From the NCBI GenBank assembly GCA_964535875.1, contig CAZHUE010000132.1, positions 1 through 7,624 of the forward strand: 7,624 bases of DNA, written 5' to 3'. The notes below the pieces were generated by a model that was not told the DNA's origin, did no database searches, and worked only from the letters and a program-made list of their open reading frames with translations. Numbering within the stretch: position 1 is the stretch's first letter; the number at the start of each line of letters is the position of its first letter. Positions 1-6,808 of the stretch are shown one piece after another. The translations under genes and the position numbers were made by a program. This stretch comes from QPIN01 sp964535875 (lineage in GTDB: Bacteria; Pseudomonadota; Gammaproteobacteria; Methylococcales; Methylomonadaceae).

Positions 1-226
1 ATAAATGTTTTCTTGCTTGCTTGATTGATTGTTTCAAACAACTAAAATGTTTAAGCTGTCTAATTTTAAATAATAAACTTTCATAGATGAAAGAATATGG
101 CTAGATAAAAAAATTGAAGTTATTATAGACTATAAAAAATGAATGAGTTTATTATGATAGATAATATCTTTACTTTATGAAACTGAAAAATTTTAAAGTA
201 TAACCTTAAAAGTGGGTCTAAAAGTT
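1..226. other. AT-rich non-coding leader of the esterase gene
   Basis: Stops are frequent in all frames and I see no gene. A short tetranucleotide run (three CTTG units then two ATTG) lies near 13-30. It is followed by a 6-bp inverted repeat with a one-base centre (TTGTTT-C-AAACAA, 29-41). A second small dyad, AGATA-A-TATCT, is at 159-169. TATAAC at 199-204 could be a -10 box for the esterase, but no good -35 box stands 16-18 bases upstream, so no promoter is called. The region probably holds the esterase promoter because no other gene precedes it here. Confidence 0.4.
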
Positions 227-1609
227 ATGAATAATAAAAATAATATTTCGTCTATTTTAATTTCCTCCCTGTTTGCTTTGTGTCTATCAACATCAATGAC
301 GCAAGCGCAGACTGATCTATCTGATATTTCTGCGAGTCTGGCTCTTGATACAGTTAAGATTCTACCTCTTGGTGATTCAATTACTGACAGTCTTAATGGT
401 AGAGCAAGTTATAGACGACCTCTCTGGCATCAATTAAAAGCAGCTGGTTATGATGTAGATTTTGTAGGAAGACCCAGTTATCGGCATAATACTGCTCCTG
501 AGTCTTTACTAGATTTTGATATTGATCATGAGGGTCATACTGGTTGGGAGGCAGATCAAATTCGTGATAATATTTCAGAATGGATGGATGACTTTACTGC
601 CGATATTGTCTTATTGCATATCGGTACTAATGATTTAGATAGAGGCTCAAGGAGAGGAGAGGAGGAAGTTGATACTATCGATGAAACATTGACTGAAATT
701 GAGAGTATTATCCAAAATATACGAGCAGAAAATAGTTCTATAGTCATTCTCTTAGCCAAAATTATTCCTATGAGAAATTATGATACTGCTTTCTTCAATG
801 ATGAAATTGATGCTTTTGTCGCTGCTCTTACAACAACTACTTCTCCAATAATTATGGTTGACCAACATAGTGGATATGACCCTGCTATTGATAATTATGA
901 CAATTACCATCCAAATGAAGGTGGAGAGATAAAGATAGCTAATAAATGGTTTCAAGCACTTGAGCCCATGTTGACCATCTCATCAACTACCCTGACTCAC
1001 CTATTGCCTCATAATAAATGGCATCAAATCAGTCTTCCTTTGAATCCAGGAGCCAACAATACAGTTGCTGATATATTTGCTGATGATGGGTTAGGTACTT
1101 ATGGTTCCGATTTTGATTGGGTTTTATACAGCTATAATACGGATACAGACAACTATGTGAAATTGAAAATTACTGACACCCTTAGTCAAGGAGTGGGGTA
1201 TTGGATCATCCAAGTAACAGGTGATGGCAAAACACTAGACATGCCTGTAGGAAGCACAGCTACTCCGACTACAAACCAAACTGGTTGTCCCACAGGTAAG
1301 CGCTGTTTTCAAATTCCTTTAGGTACTGAATCTGGTGCCAACCAGTTGAACATGATTGGTTATCCTTTCGATGTGAGTGGTTTGTTATCAAATAGTCGTA
1401 TTGTAGCAACTACAAACATCTGCGGATCTGGTTGTGAAACAGCAGATGCAGATAATGATGGCGTTTTTCGAAACCAGATTTGGAGTTACAATGGAACGGA
1501 ATATATAGAGAAAATAAATACTGATACTCTTGATCCTTGGGTTGGTTATTGGATTACTACGCTGAATAATGCTGATGGTAATAATCCCTCATTGTTGTTC
1601 TTTAAATAA
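227..1609 (+). CDS. Secreted SGNH/GDSL esterase, carbohydrate esterase family 3-like, with two-part C-terminal module
   Basis: Predicted exported ester hydrolase, probably removing acetyl groups from a polysaccharide. I prefer the ATG at 227 over the in-frame GTG at 212. It gives a clean signal peptide: polar MNNKNN, a hydrophobic core at about residues 7-23, and likely cleavage after A27 in MTQAQ. A weak AGTGGG lies 10 bases upstream. SGNH blocks are visible: LGDS with nucleophile S51, EGHTGW (102-107), GTND (133-136, N135), and D225-x2-H228 in DNYHPN completing the triad. The GDS and EGHTGW context resembles CE3 acetylxylan esterases. Residues about 255-460 form a separate module of two similar halves, each ending in a GYWI motif (G324-I327 and G440-I443). 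Four cysteines in two close pairs (C354/C360, C399/C403) suggest disulfides outside the cytoplasm. The hydrolase call is firm; substrate and module function are inference. It ends 276 bp before the next operon and probably is not part of it. Confidence 0.82.
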   Translation: MNNKNNISSILISSLFALCLSTSMTQAQTDLSDISASLALDTVKILPLGDSITDSLNGRASYRRPLWHQLKAAGYDVDFVGRPSYRHNTAPESLLDFDIDHEGHTGWEADQIRDNISEWMDDFTADIVLLHIGTNDLDRGSRRGEEEVDTIDETLTEIESIIQNIRAENSSIVILLAKIIPMRNYDTAFFNDEIDAFVAALTTTTSPIIMVDQHSGYDPAIDNYDNYHPNEGGEIKIANKWFQALEPMLTISSTTLTHLLPHNKWHQISLPLNPGANNTVADIFADDGLGTYGSDFDWVLYSYNTDTDNYVKLKITDTLSQGVGYWIIQVTGDGKTLDMPVGSTATPTTNQTGCPTGKRCFQIPLGTESGANQLNMIGYPFDVSGLLSNSRIVATTNICGSGCETADADNDGVFRNQIWSYNGTEYIEKINTDTLDPWVGYWITTLNNADGNNPSLLFFK

Positions 1610-1885
1610 TAATTAGCGGGTAAATATTAACCTAATTCTCTTACATAGAAAAACAGTCGTACTTTTAAAACGAGGTGACGACTGTTTCACATGGTTGATT
1701 GAGCCAATGAAAAATATATTGATTTAAGAAAGTAATATCTATTCAGTTTCAAGAGCCTGAAAAAAATCTGGGGGGAGTTAGGCAGGCAGTCCCACTTTCC
1801 AGAAATTTTCCCAGACTAGTATGATAACCAACTCTGCGTTGTCTACTTTAGTTATGCTTTCCTAAACCAATCATAATATAACTAA
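1610..1885. other. Intergenic region between esterase and carbamoyltransferase operon
   Basis: No complete gene is visible on either strand. It holds the inverted repeat described separately (1651-1687), a G-rich stretch (TCTGGGGGGAG, 1767-1777) that can pair with CCAGA at 1799-1803 or with CCCAGA at 1810-1815, and the presumed operon promoter. CATAAT at 1872-1877 is one mismatch from a -10 consensus and would put the transcript start at about 1884, only two or so bases before the ATG. No good -35 box is evident. Confidence 0.4.
1651..1687 (+). terminator. Inverted repeat, possible weak terminator of the esterase gene
   Basis: AAACAGTCGT (1651-1660) and ACGACTGTTT (1678-1687) are perfect 10-bp inverted arms around a 17-base spacer. 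The repeat starts 41 bases after the esterase stop codon. The A/T-ended arms are terminator-like, but the loop is long and only three T follow on the plus strand. On the minus strand five T (complement of 1649-1653) end the stem, so it could act in that direction. A protein-binding dyad or an element remnant is an alternative. Confidence 0.35.
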
Positions 1886-3118
1886 ATGAAAAAATATTAT
1901 ATTGGTTTGTCTGTTACCTACCATGATCCAGCTTTGGCAATTATCGATGATAAGGGAAAGGTGTTATTTGCTGAAGCAACAGAACGTTATATGCAAAATA
2001 AGCGGGCTTTTAATTGCGAAGCAGATCCTTTGCTTTGGGTTAAAGACTTATTAGAAGCTTATTGCCCATTTCCAGACGAAATTGTTATTGCTATAAATTG
2101 GCNNNNNNNNNNNNNNNNNNNGGTGGTAGCAGCTTTAGGCTGTTTAACGGCATCTGGGCTTTTGAAAAAAGGTATCAAACGATTAAATTCTCCTCTAAGT
2201 AACTATCAATTGCACCATATGGTTGCCAGTCAACGGAATAATATCCACAGTGCAGGGGTTAACCTAGTACGGATTATTACTGAATACTATCCTGATTGTT
2301 CTATTTTATTTGCTGATTATCATCATCATTTAACTCATGCTGCTACTGCTTGCTATAGCAGTCCATTTTCAGAATCTGCATGTGCAGTAATTGATTCATT
2401 TGGTGAAAATGGTTCCACGGGTTTTTATCATTTTAAAGACCAGAAACTTCATTGTCTTTATGAAAGTAAAGGGACAGGAAGCATTGGTTTTTATTACATG
2501 AAACTCACAGAATTATGTGGGTTTAATTGGTTAAAAGGTGAAGAGTGGAAGGTGATGGGGTTAGCCTCTTATGGTAAATTGGATCAAGGTTTCTATGATT
2601 TATTAAAAACTATCATTTCAATTGAAGGGTTTGAATGTCAGCATAAATCTAATCATCTTTTTTCTAATCTATCTGCGCTTGAAAAGTTTAAACATCATCA
2701 ACAAAATCCAATGCAGGCTGCTGATTTGGCATTTACAGGGCAATATTTTTTTGCTGAGCTGATGACCGAACTATTACAACATTTGCAGAAAGTAACTGGA
2801 TGTAAAAACTTGAGTCTAGGTGGGGGTTGTGCTTTAAATTCTGCATACAACGGGCAAATAAAAAATAGAACAAGTTTTGAACAGATTTATATTCCCTCTG
2901 CGCCTGCTGATGATGGTACTGCGCTTGGGGCAGCCTGGCTTGCTTTGAAACATAGTCATCCTGATTTAGTGATTTCAAGTAAAAACCACTGCTTATCACC
3001 CTATTTAGGCTCAACAATTTCTGATCAAGATGTGATGCGTTTGATTGGATATAATCGCGTTTTAGATATTAAGTATTTACCCAATAAAATTTGTGAGGTG
3101 ACAGCAGATTTATTGTAA
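1886..3118 (+). CDS. Carbamoyltransferase, N-terminal part (410 codons up to the in-frame stop)
   Basis: This part carries the N-terminal domain and most of the nucleotide and metal site. Visible landmarks are the opening IGLSVTYHDPALAI (6-19; the family has IxGxxxxHDxSxAL) and the HxxxH metal motif in HHHLTHAA (H147 and H151). They are followed by the SPF...VIDSFGE segment, GEEWKVMGLASYG (218-230), GGGCALN (312-318), and PADDGTALGAAW with D342 and D343, the usual metal-ligand region. Residues 73-79 are unknown because of the N run. Alone this piece would lack the C-terminal domain and is unlikely to be active as a carbamoyltransferase. It ends ...ADLL, where relatives continue with one or two residues into the GxxxGWxQGR motif. 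Confidence 0.8.
   Translation: MKKYYIGLSVTYHDPALAIIDDKGKVLFAEATERYMQNKRAFNCEADPLLWVKDLLEAYCPFPDEIVIAINWXXXXXXXVVAALGCLTASGLLKKGIKRLNSPLSNYQLHHMVASQRNNIHSAGVNLVRIITEYYPDCSILFADYHHHLTHAATACYSSPFSESACAVIDSFGENGSTGFYHFKDQKLHCLYESKGTGSIGFYYMKLTELCGFNWLKGEEWKVMGLASYGKLDQGFYDLLKTIISIEGFECQHKSNHLFSNLSALEKFKHHQQNPMQAADLAFTGQYFFAELMTELLQHLQKVTGCKNLSLGGGCALNSAYNGQIKNRTSFEQIYIPSAPADDGTALGAAWLALKHSHPDLVISSKNHCLSPYLGSTISDQDVMRLIGYNRVLDIKYLPNKICEVTADLL
2103..2121. other. Assembly gap of 19 N inside the carbamoyltransferase gene
   Basis: Nineteen consecutive N follow the codons for AINW and precede VVAALG. With 19 bases the frame is kept, giving seven unknown codons, but the true gap length cannot be read from the window. 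This is an assembly artefact, not biology. Confidence 0.97.
3116..3118 (+). other. In-frame TAA stop at codon 411 of the carbamoyltransferase
   Basis: The context is TTA TTG TAA AAA GGC CTG. The codons on both sides belong to one conserved family segment (ADLL-x-KGLLIGWIQGR). The esterase and lpxH genes here also end in TAA, so TAA is a normal stop in this genome. TAA followed by A is not a known strong readthrough context, and no stem-loop recoding element is obvious after it. Confidence 0.9.
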
Positions 3119-3634
3119 AAAGGCCTGTTAATTGGTTGGATACAGGGTAGGGCAGAGTTTGGACCAAGAGCATTGGGAAATCGCTCTATTTTAGCTGATC
3201 CACGGAAGTCAGAGATTAAAGATAAAATCAATAACTCAATAAAATTTAGAGAGAGTTTTAGACCCTTTGCACCTTCAGTTTTAGATGAATATGCAGATGA
3301 TTTTTTTTTAGATTACCATGAATCACCCTATATGGATAAAACACTAAAAATTAAACTGCCTATGCAAGACAGAATTGCTGGCGTTTGCCATATTGATGGA
3401 ACTGGTCGGTTACAAACTGTCAAACAAGAGTGGAACCCGAAATTTTATCACCTAATCAACTGTTTTTACCAACAAACGCAAGTTCCATTGTTGTTGAATA
3501 CCAGTTTTAATGTGATGGGTAAGCCGCTAGTTCATTCTATGGAAGATGCGCTAGCAGTATTTTTAACAACAGGGATGGATGCGTTAGTTATTAATGATTA
3601 TTTAATATGTAAACCTTGTGAAAAACAAAGCTGA
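3119..3634 (+). pseudogene. Carbamoyltransferase, C-terminal domain downstream of the in-frame stop
   Basis: The same frame continues directly after the TAA with KGLLIGWIQGRAEFGPRALG, the hallmark that opens the carbamoyltransferase C-terminal domain. It is followed by NRSILADPR, FRESFRPFAPSV, HIDGTGRLQTV, VPLLLNTSFNVMGKP and the closing EDALAVFLTTGMDALVI. All are standard landmarks in family order. No ATG or GTG with a ribosome binding site stands near the stop. The TTG at 3173 falls inside the conserved RALGNRS motif and cannot be a natural start. This stretch is therefore the rest of the same gene, not a separate one. The terminal TGA (3632-3634) lies inside the start of the next gene. Confidence 0.85.
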
Positions 3635-5768
3635 ACATCCTTTTGATCCATCACTAAATGCACTATATCAAGAGTTGCATGAGAGTCAGAGTAATTCTAA
3701 AAATGAGGGTATAAAAGATAGTTACCAGTTGTTTTATCAATTAAATCAGTCAACAATTTTTCAGGGTTGCTTGCCCAGTGCTTATAACTCTATTTATTTA
3801 GCATTAGATGAGGTGAGTCAGGCCTATTCGTCTTTGTTTATTAAAAATTCAAGCCAAGGTAATCTCTTATTATTGAAAGCTTTGCCTATACCGGCATTGG
3901 CAGGGCAGTTGTTGACCCAAACACATGTGCGCGAGTGTTTAAATCAGACCTCAAGCATTTTGTTGACACAGCCTTGTTGGTTACAAGGTGTTTTTCAAAC
4001 ATTTTCTAGTCAATCCAAGGTTGCTATAAAACTGATGTCTATTTATTTAAAATTGACACGAATGGGGCAGAGCCAACCTGATTTAAATAGAGTTTGTCAT
4101 TCCTTGTTATTATCTTCTAATATCAAAATTCCTGCACTGCACAGTTATAACTATATCAAGCAAGCTAAAATACTACCTGCAATGATTGATTTTGCAAATA
4201 TCCAATTAGCTTTGGCTCGATTTCCGAGAGTTCTATTTCCTGAAATACTTGGGTTTACTTTAGCTTATAGTCAAATGCCTACTTTGATTGAAGTTTGTTT
4301 TCCAGATCATCAGTTAGCAGGCAATTTTTTTAAACAAAGACAAAATAGTACTGAACAGCAATTATCTTCATTAGTTCGCTGTATCTCAGATTATTTAGAT
4401 TTATTGATTGATCAACAAGAAAGTATATGGCTTCGGGTGCAAAATGGATTTTGGTTATATCATTTACAAATGCAACTTTGCAAAGATGCATTTGAACACT
4501 TATTGGAAAATTCACTATTACCCGATCAAGCAGTGGCTAAATTGTTCCAACAGAAAGTAACAGCAGCTATTGGACACCATCAGAAAATTGAATTGGATGG
4601 AAAGTCACTTGATTTATGGTTTGCTGGAATGCCAGAAAATAGTTTGGAGTTTTTGCAAGCATTAAAGCTGTCACACTATGTTAATCAATCATCACCAGAA
4701 GACAGTCTTTTACTTAAATTATTTGAGTTTAAAGGATCCATGTTTGGGGTTCTAAATGAATCTGAAATAATGCTTATAAAGGATTGGTTAACAGAAAGTG
4801 AAACGACGACACCAGGAAAATTAAATGAAATAAAAACCACATCCATATTACCTGAACAACCTCGACCAAAAAAACAAAATAATAAATTAAGCCAAAGAGA
4901 ACTTTATTATTATTTGGTTAATGTAGATCTATTCCCAGATGTTTTACCAACTGCAAAGTCGAGAGTACGCAAACTTTTGCAAGCGTGTAGATTGTTTAGC
5001 CCCTTGCCTTTTAAACAATATAGTCATCAACAATTTGATCGATACGTTGTGGCAAAATATCAAGGAGAAATAAAGTCATATCAGCCTTTACAGGGGAAAC
5101 CAAAAATATCTAAAGAAGCTTATGTTTGGGGGTTGGAACAAGTAGCACCGATGATATTGATAGATGGTTGCTGGCTGCAAAACAGTTTATCAATAAAGAA
5201 TATAAATTCAGATATTGCTGATATTTTATTCGGTATTTACTGTGATGAATTAGGTAATGGGAATTTTAATCAAAGCCATCCGGTGATATTTCAACAGTTA
5301 CTTGATAGCTTATCAATCAATGTTCCATCAGTTTATAGTCCTAAGTTTATTGAACATCCAGGTTTTATTAAAAGTGCCTTTGATCTTCCAGTTTATATGA
5401 TGGGACTGTCTCATTTTTCAATAGACTTTTTACCTGAACTATTGGGGCTTAATATGGCAATTGAATTAAGTGGTTTGGGTAAAAATTATATGCGTTTAGT
5501 GGATGAGTGGACGTATTGGGGGATTGATCCGGCAATTGCTTCTGTCCATATCTCTATTGATAATGTGGCTTCCGGGCATACTTTTTTGGCAAAAAAAGCA
5601 ATACAGATTTATATGGATGATGTAAGGCTGCGTACTGGAGATGCAACGATTCTCAATCAATTCTGGCGAAGAATATATACCGGCTTTGCTTCATTACGCT
5701 TTGTTGGCTGGCGATTTAAGTTAAGCTTGCCGGTTTGGTATTTAATCCATCAAATAAGCAAGAAATGA
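3618..5768 (+). CDS. Large iron-containing redox enzyme: N-terminal extension plus C-terminal heme-oxygenase-like diiron oxidase (HDO) domain
   Basis: A 716-residue cytoplasmic protein without signal peptide or membrane segments. Residues about 424-716 are an HDO domain of the Haem_oxygenas_2/iron-containing redox enzyme type. Candidate diiron ligands are E544 and H554 in CDELGNGNFNQSH, E607 or E616 in LPELLGLNMAIE, then H644, D648 and H654 in HISIDNVASGH. HDO enzymes such as UndA, BesC and SznF use O2 for C-C cleavage, desaturation or N-oxidation. Residues 1-390 are all-helical in look and contain FPEILGF (207-213), which echoes LPELLGL of the HDO domain, so a degenerate second copy is possible. 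A polar linker (about 392-423) separates the halves. The GTG start is the only in-frame start after an upstream TAA at 3603. It lacks a Shine-Dalgarno sequence and overlaps the carbamoyltransferase by 17 nt, suggesting translational coupling. Its stop overlaps the next gene as ATGA. Substrate unknown. Confidence 0.8.
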   Translation: MKNKAEHPFDPSLNALYQELHESQSNSKNEGIKDSYQLFYQLNQSTIFQGCLPSAYNSIYLALDEVSQAYSSLFIKNSSQGNLLLLKALPIPALAGQLLTQTHVRECLNQTSSILLTQPCWLQGVFQTFSSQSKVAIKLMSIYLKLTRMGQSQPDLNRVCHSLLLSSNIKIPALHSYNYIKQAKILPAMIDFANIQLALARFPRVLFPEILGFTLAYSQMPTLIEVCFPDHQLAGNFFKQRQNSTEQQLSSLVRCISDYLDLLIDQQESIWLRVQNGFWLYHLQMQLCKDAFEHLLENSLLPDQAVAKLFQQKVTAAIGHHQKIELDGKSLDLWFAGMPENSLEFLQALKLSHYVNQSSPEDSLLLKLFEFKGSMFGVLNESEIMLIKDWLTESETTTPGKLNEIKTTSILPEQPRPKKQNNKLSQRELYYYLVNVDLFPDVLPTAKSRVRKLLQACRLFSPLPFKQYSHQQFDRYVVAKYQGEIKSYQPLQGKPKISKEAYVWGLEQVAPMILIDGCWLQNSLSIKNINSDIADILFGIYCDELGNGNFNQSHPVIFQQLLDSLSINVPSVYSPKFIEHPGFIKSAFDLPVYMMGLSHFSIDFLPELLGLNMAIELSGLGKNYMRLVDEWTYWGIDPAIASVHISIDNVASGHTFLAKKAIQIYMDDVRLRTGDATILNQFWRRIYTGFASLRFVGWRFKLSLPVWYLIHQISKK
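5765..5768 (+). promoter_or_regulatory. ATGA stop-start overlap coupling the HDO and hydroxylase genes
   Basis: The ATG of the membrane hydroxylase and the TGA of the HDO gene share two bases. Such overlaps normally couple translation by reinitiation and support roughly linked synthesis of both enzymes. Only a weak purine stretch (AAGCAAGAA) precedes the ATG. Confidence 0.75.
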
Positions 5769-6799
5769 AATATTTATTAAGTTTTTTATTCCCAGGCAGT
5801 GTTTTGTGGTTTTTAACAACGGGGCCGCATTCTATCAACATTGCACTTGCTTGGACAATTCCTCTTTGGTTTATTATTTTAGTAGACTACTTAAGTCCAA
5901 AAGTTAATCTTGATCTACAGAAGTATATGATTTCAGAATGGTTTTATGACTCTATATTATATAGCTTGGCCTTGTTACAATTTCTGATTATTATTTTGTT
6001 GTTAATTAATGCTAGTCAATTGCAGTGGAACTCAACCGATGAAATTGTTGTTTCCGCTGTTAATCTTATAGTTATGCGGATTTTAGTGGGGACTATGTCA
6101 GGCAGTTCAGGGATTATAGTCGCTCATGAATTTATTCATCGGTCTAAAATTTATCAACGAATTTTAGGTCATTTACTGCTATATACGGTTTGCTATGATC
6201 ATTTTGTTATTGCCCATATGCGAGGGCATCATTTAAAAGTAGCAACACCAGAAGATATAACAACAGCACGTTTAGGTGAAAGCTTTAATAGCTATTGGAA
6301 AAGGGTTTTTACAGGGCATTTTAAATATGCCTGGAATTCTGAACAAGAAAGATTGGATTTGCTCTATACACCTATTTATCATTATAAAGTGCTAGCAAAT
6401 TCAGTTTTTCAGGGCTTAGTGATCGAAATTACTTTTATTATATTAATAATTAATATATTTGGCTGGGCTGCATGCTTTATTTTTCTTTTTCAAGCTCTGT
6501 CTGGCGTACGATTGCTAGAAACTATTAATTATTTCCAACACTGGGGCTTAGGGCAAAAAGAATCTGGAAAGGCTATGGCCTGGGTAAATCAATCCAGTTT
6601 TACTGAGTATGCTTTGCTTGGATTGGCAAATCATATTAGTCATCATCAAAATTCAAGCACATCATTTTTTGAAATTCCTTATTCAGATCAAGGCCCAAAA
6701 ATGCCTTATGGGTATTTTGTGACAAATCTTTGGGTAAAGTTGAATAATAAGTTCTATAGAGAAGTGTCAACTCGAATTTTGAAATCTTATTTTAAATAG
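5765..6799 (+). CDS. AlkB/XylM-like integral membrane non-heme diiron hydroxylase (fatty acid desaturase superfamily)
   Basis: A 344-residue inner-membrane oxygenase expected to hydroxylate an alkyl chain or similar hydrophobic group using O2 and an external electron donor. All nine histidines of the AlkB diiron site are visible: HEFIH (H121, H125), HMRGHH (H151, H155, H156), the AlkB-type ETINYFQHWG (E252, N255, H259) and NHISHH (H290, H293, H294). PKMPYGY near the end matches the AlkB C-terminal LPxGY region. Hydrophobic segments lie at about 3-17, 24-43, 62-82, 94-117 and 212-246. The ExxNYxxHWG motif favours AlkB/XylM over plain acyl desaturases. It is shorter than typical AlkB (about 400). 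The ATG at 5765 overlaps the upstream TGA as ATGA, which supports this start over the in-frame TTG at 5735. No fused rubredoxin and no reductase gene is present, so electrons must come from elsewhere. Substrate unknown. Confidence 0.85.
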   Translation: MKYLLSFLFPGSVLWFLTTGPHSINIALAWTIPLWFIILVDYLSPKVNLDLQKYMISEWFYDSILYSLALLQFLIIILLLINASQLQWNSTDEIVVSAVNLIVMRILVGTMSGSSGIIVAHEFIHRSKIYQRILGHLLLYTVCYDHFVIAHMRGHHLKVATPEDITTARLGESFNSYWKRVFTGHFKYAWNSEQERLDLLYTPIYHYKVLANSVFQGLVIEITFIILIINIFGWAACFIFLFQALSGVRLLETINYFQHWGLGQKESGKAMAWVNQSSFTEYALLGLANHISHHQNSSTSFFEIPYSDQGPKMPYGYFVTNLWVKLNNKFYREVSTRILKSYFK

Positions 6800-6808
6800 T
6801 TTCAGGTG

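Larger units (their letters stand above)
1886..3634 (+). pseudogene. NodU/CmcH/TobZ-family O-carbamoyltransferase, interrupted by one in-frame TAA
   Basis: The full reading frame would give 582 residues, the usual size for this family. Its members use carbamoyl phosphate and ATP to make carbamoyl-adenylate, then carbamoylate a hydroxyl of a sugar, antibiotic or other small molecule in the cytoplasm. Both family domains are present: the Kae1/YrdC-like N-domain and the C-terminal carbamoyltransferase domain. Reading is interrupted at codon 411 by TAA (3116-3118), yet the alignment resumes in the same frame at once. The cause is thus a substitution or base error, not an indel. AAA, CAA or GAA would each be one step away. 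A run of 19 N at 2103-2121 hides seven codons, so base quality here is doubtful. The start ATG fits the family N-terminus but has no Shine-Dalgarno sequence. The gene overlaps the next by 17 nt. Family call very sure; functional status unknown. Confidence 0.88.

Noticed and set aside
13..30. CTTG/ATTG tetranucleotide run as a CRISPR or phase-variable repeat
   Set aside because: Too few units and no gene across it whose frame could be switched; no spacer pattern.
212..226. GTG start at 212 for the esterase
   Set aside because: The ATG at 227 gives a standard signal peptide and keeps a weak AGTGGG at useful distance; the GTG itself is part of that purine-rich stretch.
556..955. Minus-strand ORFs of 67 codons inside the esterase gene
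   Set aside because: They are antisense shadows of a well-supported SGNH hydrolase, with no recognisable motifs.
1742..1761. Hairpin TTCAG...CTGAA as a terminator
   Set aside because: Only five base pairs, followed by A and not T on the plus strand.
2733..3231. Minus-strand ORFs of 94 and 68 codons inside the carbamoyltransferase
   Set aside because: They lie opposite strongly conserved family motifs and show no protein features of their own.
3173..3634. Separate gene starting with TTG at 3173
   Set aside because: The TTG encodes the Leu in the conserved RALGNRS motif of the carbamoyltransferase C-terminal domain, and the conserved frame already runs from 3119. It is the tail of the interrupted gene.
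4330..4515. Minus-strand ORF of 61 codons inside the HDO gene
   Set aside because: Antisense shadow with no motif or ribosome binding site.
5735..5764. TTG start at 5735 for the membrane hydroxylase
   Set aside because: The ATG at 5765 makes a classic ATGA overlap and begins directly at the first hydrophobic segment; the ten extra residues look like read-in.
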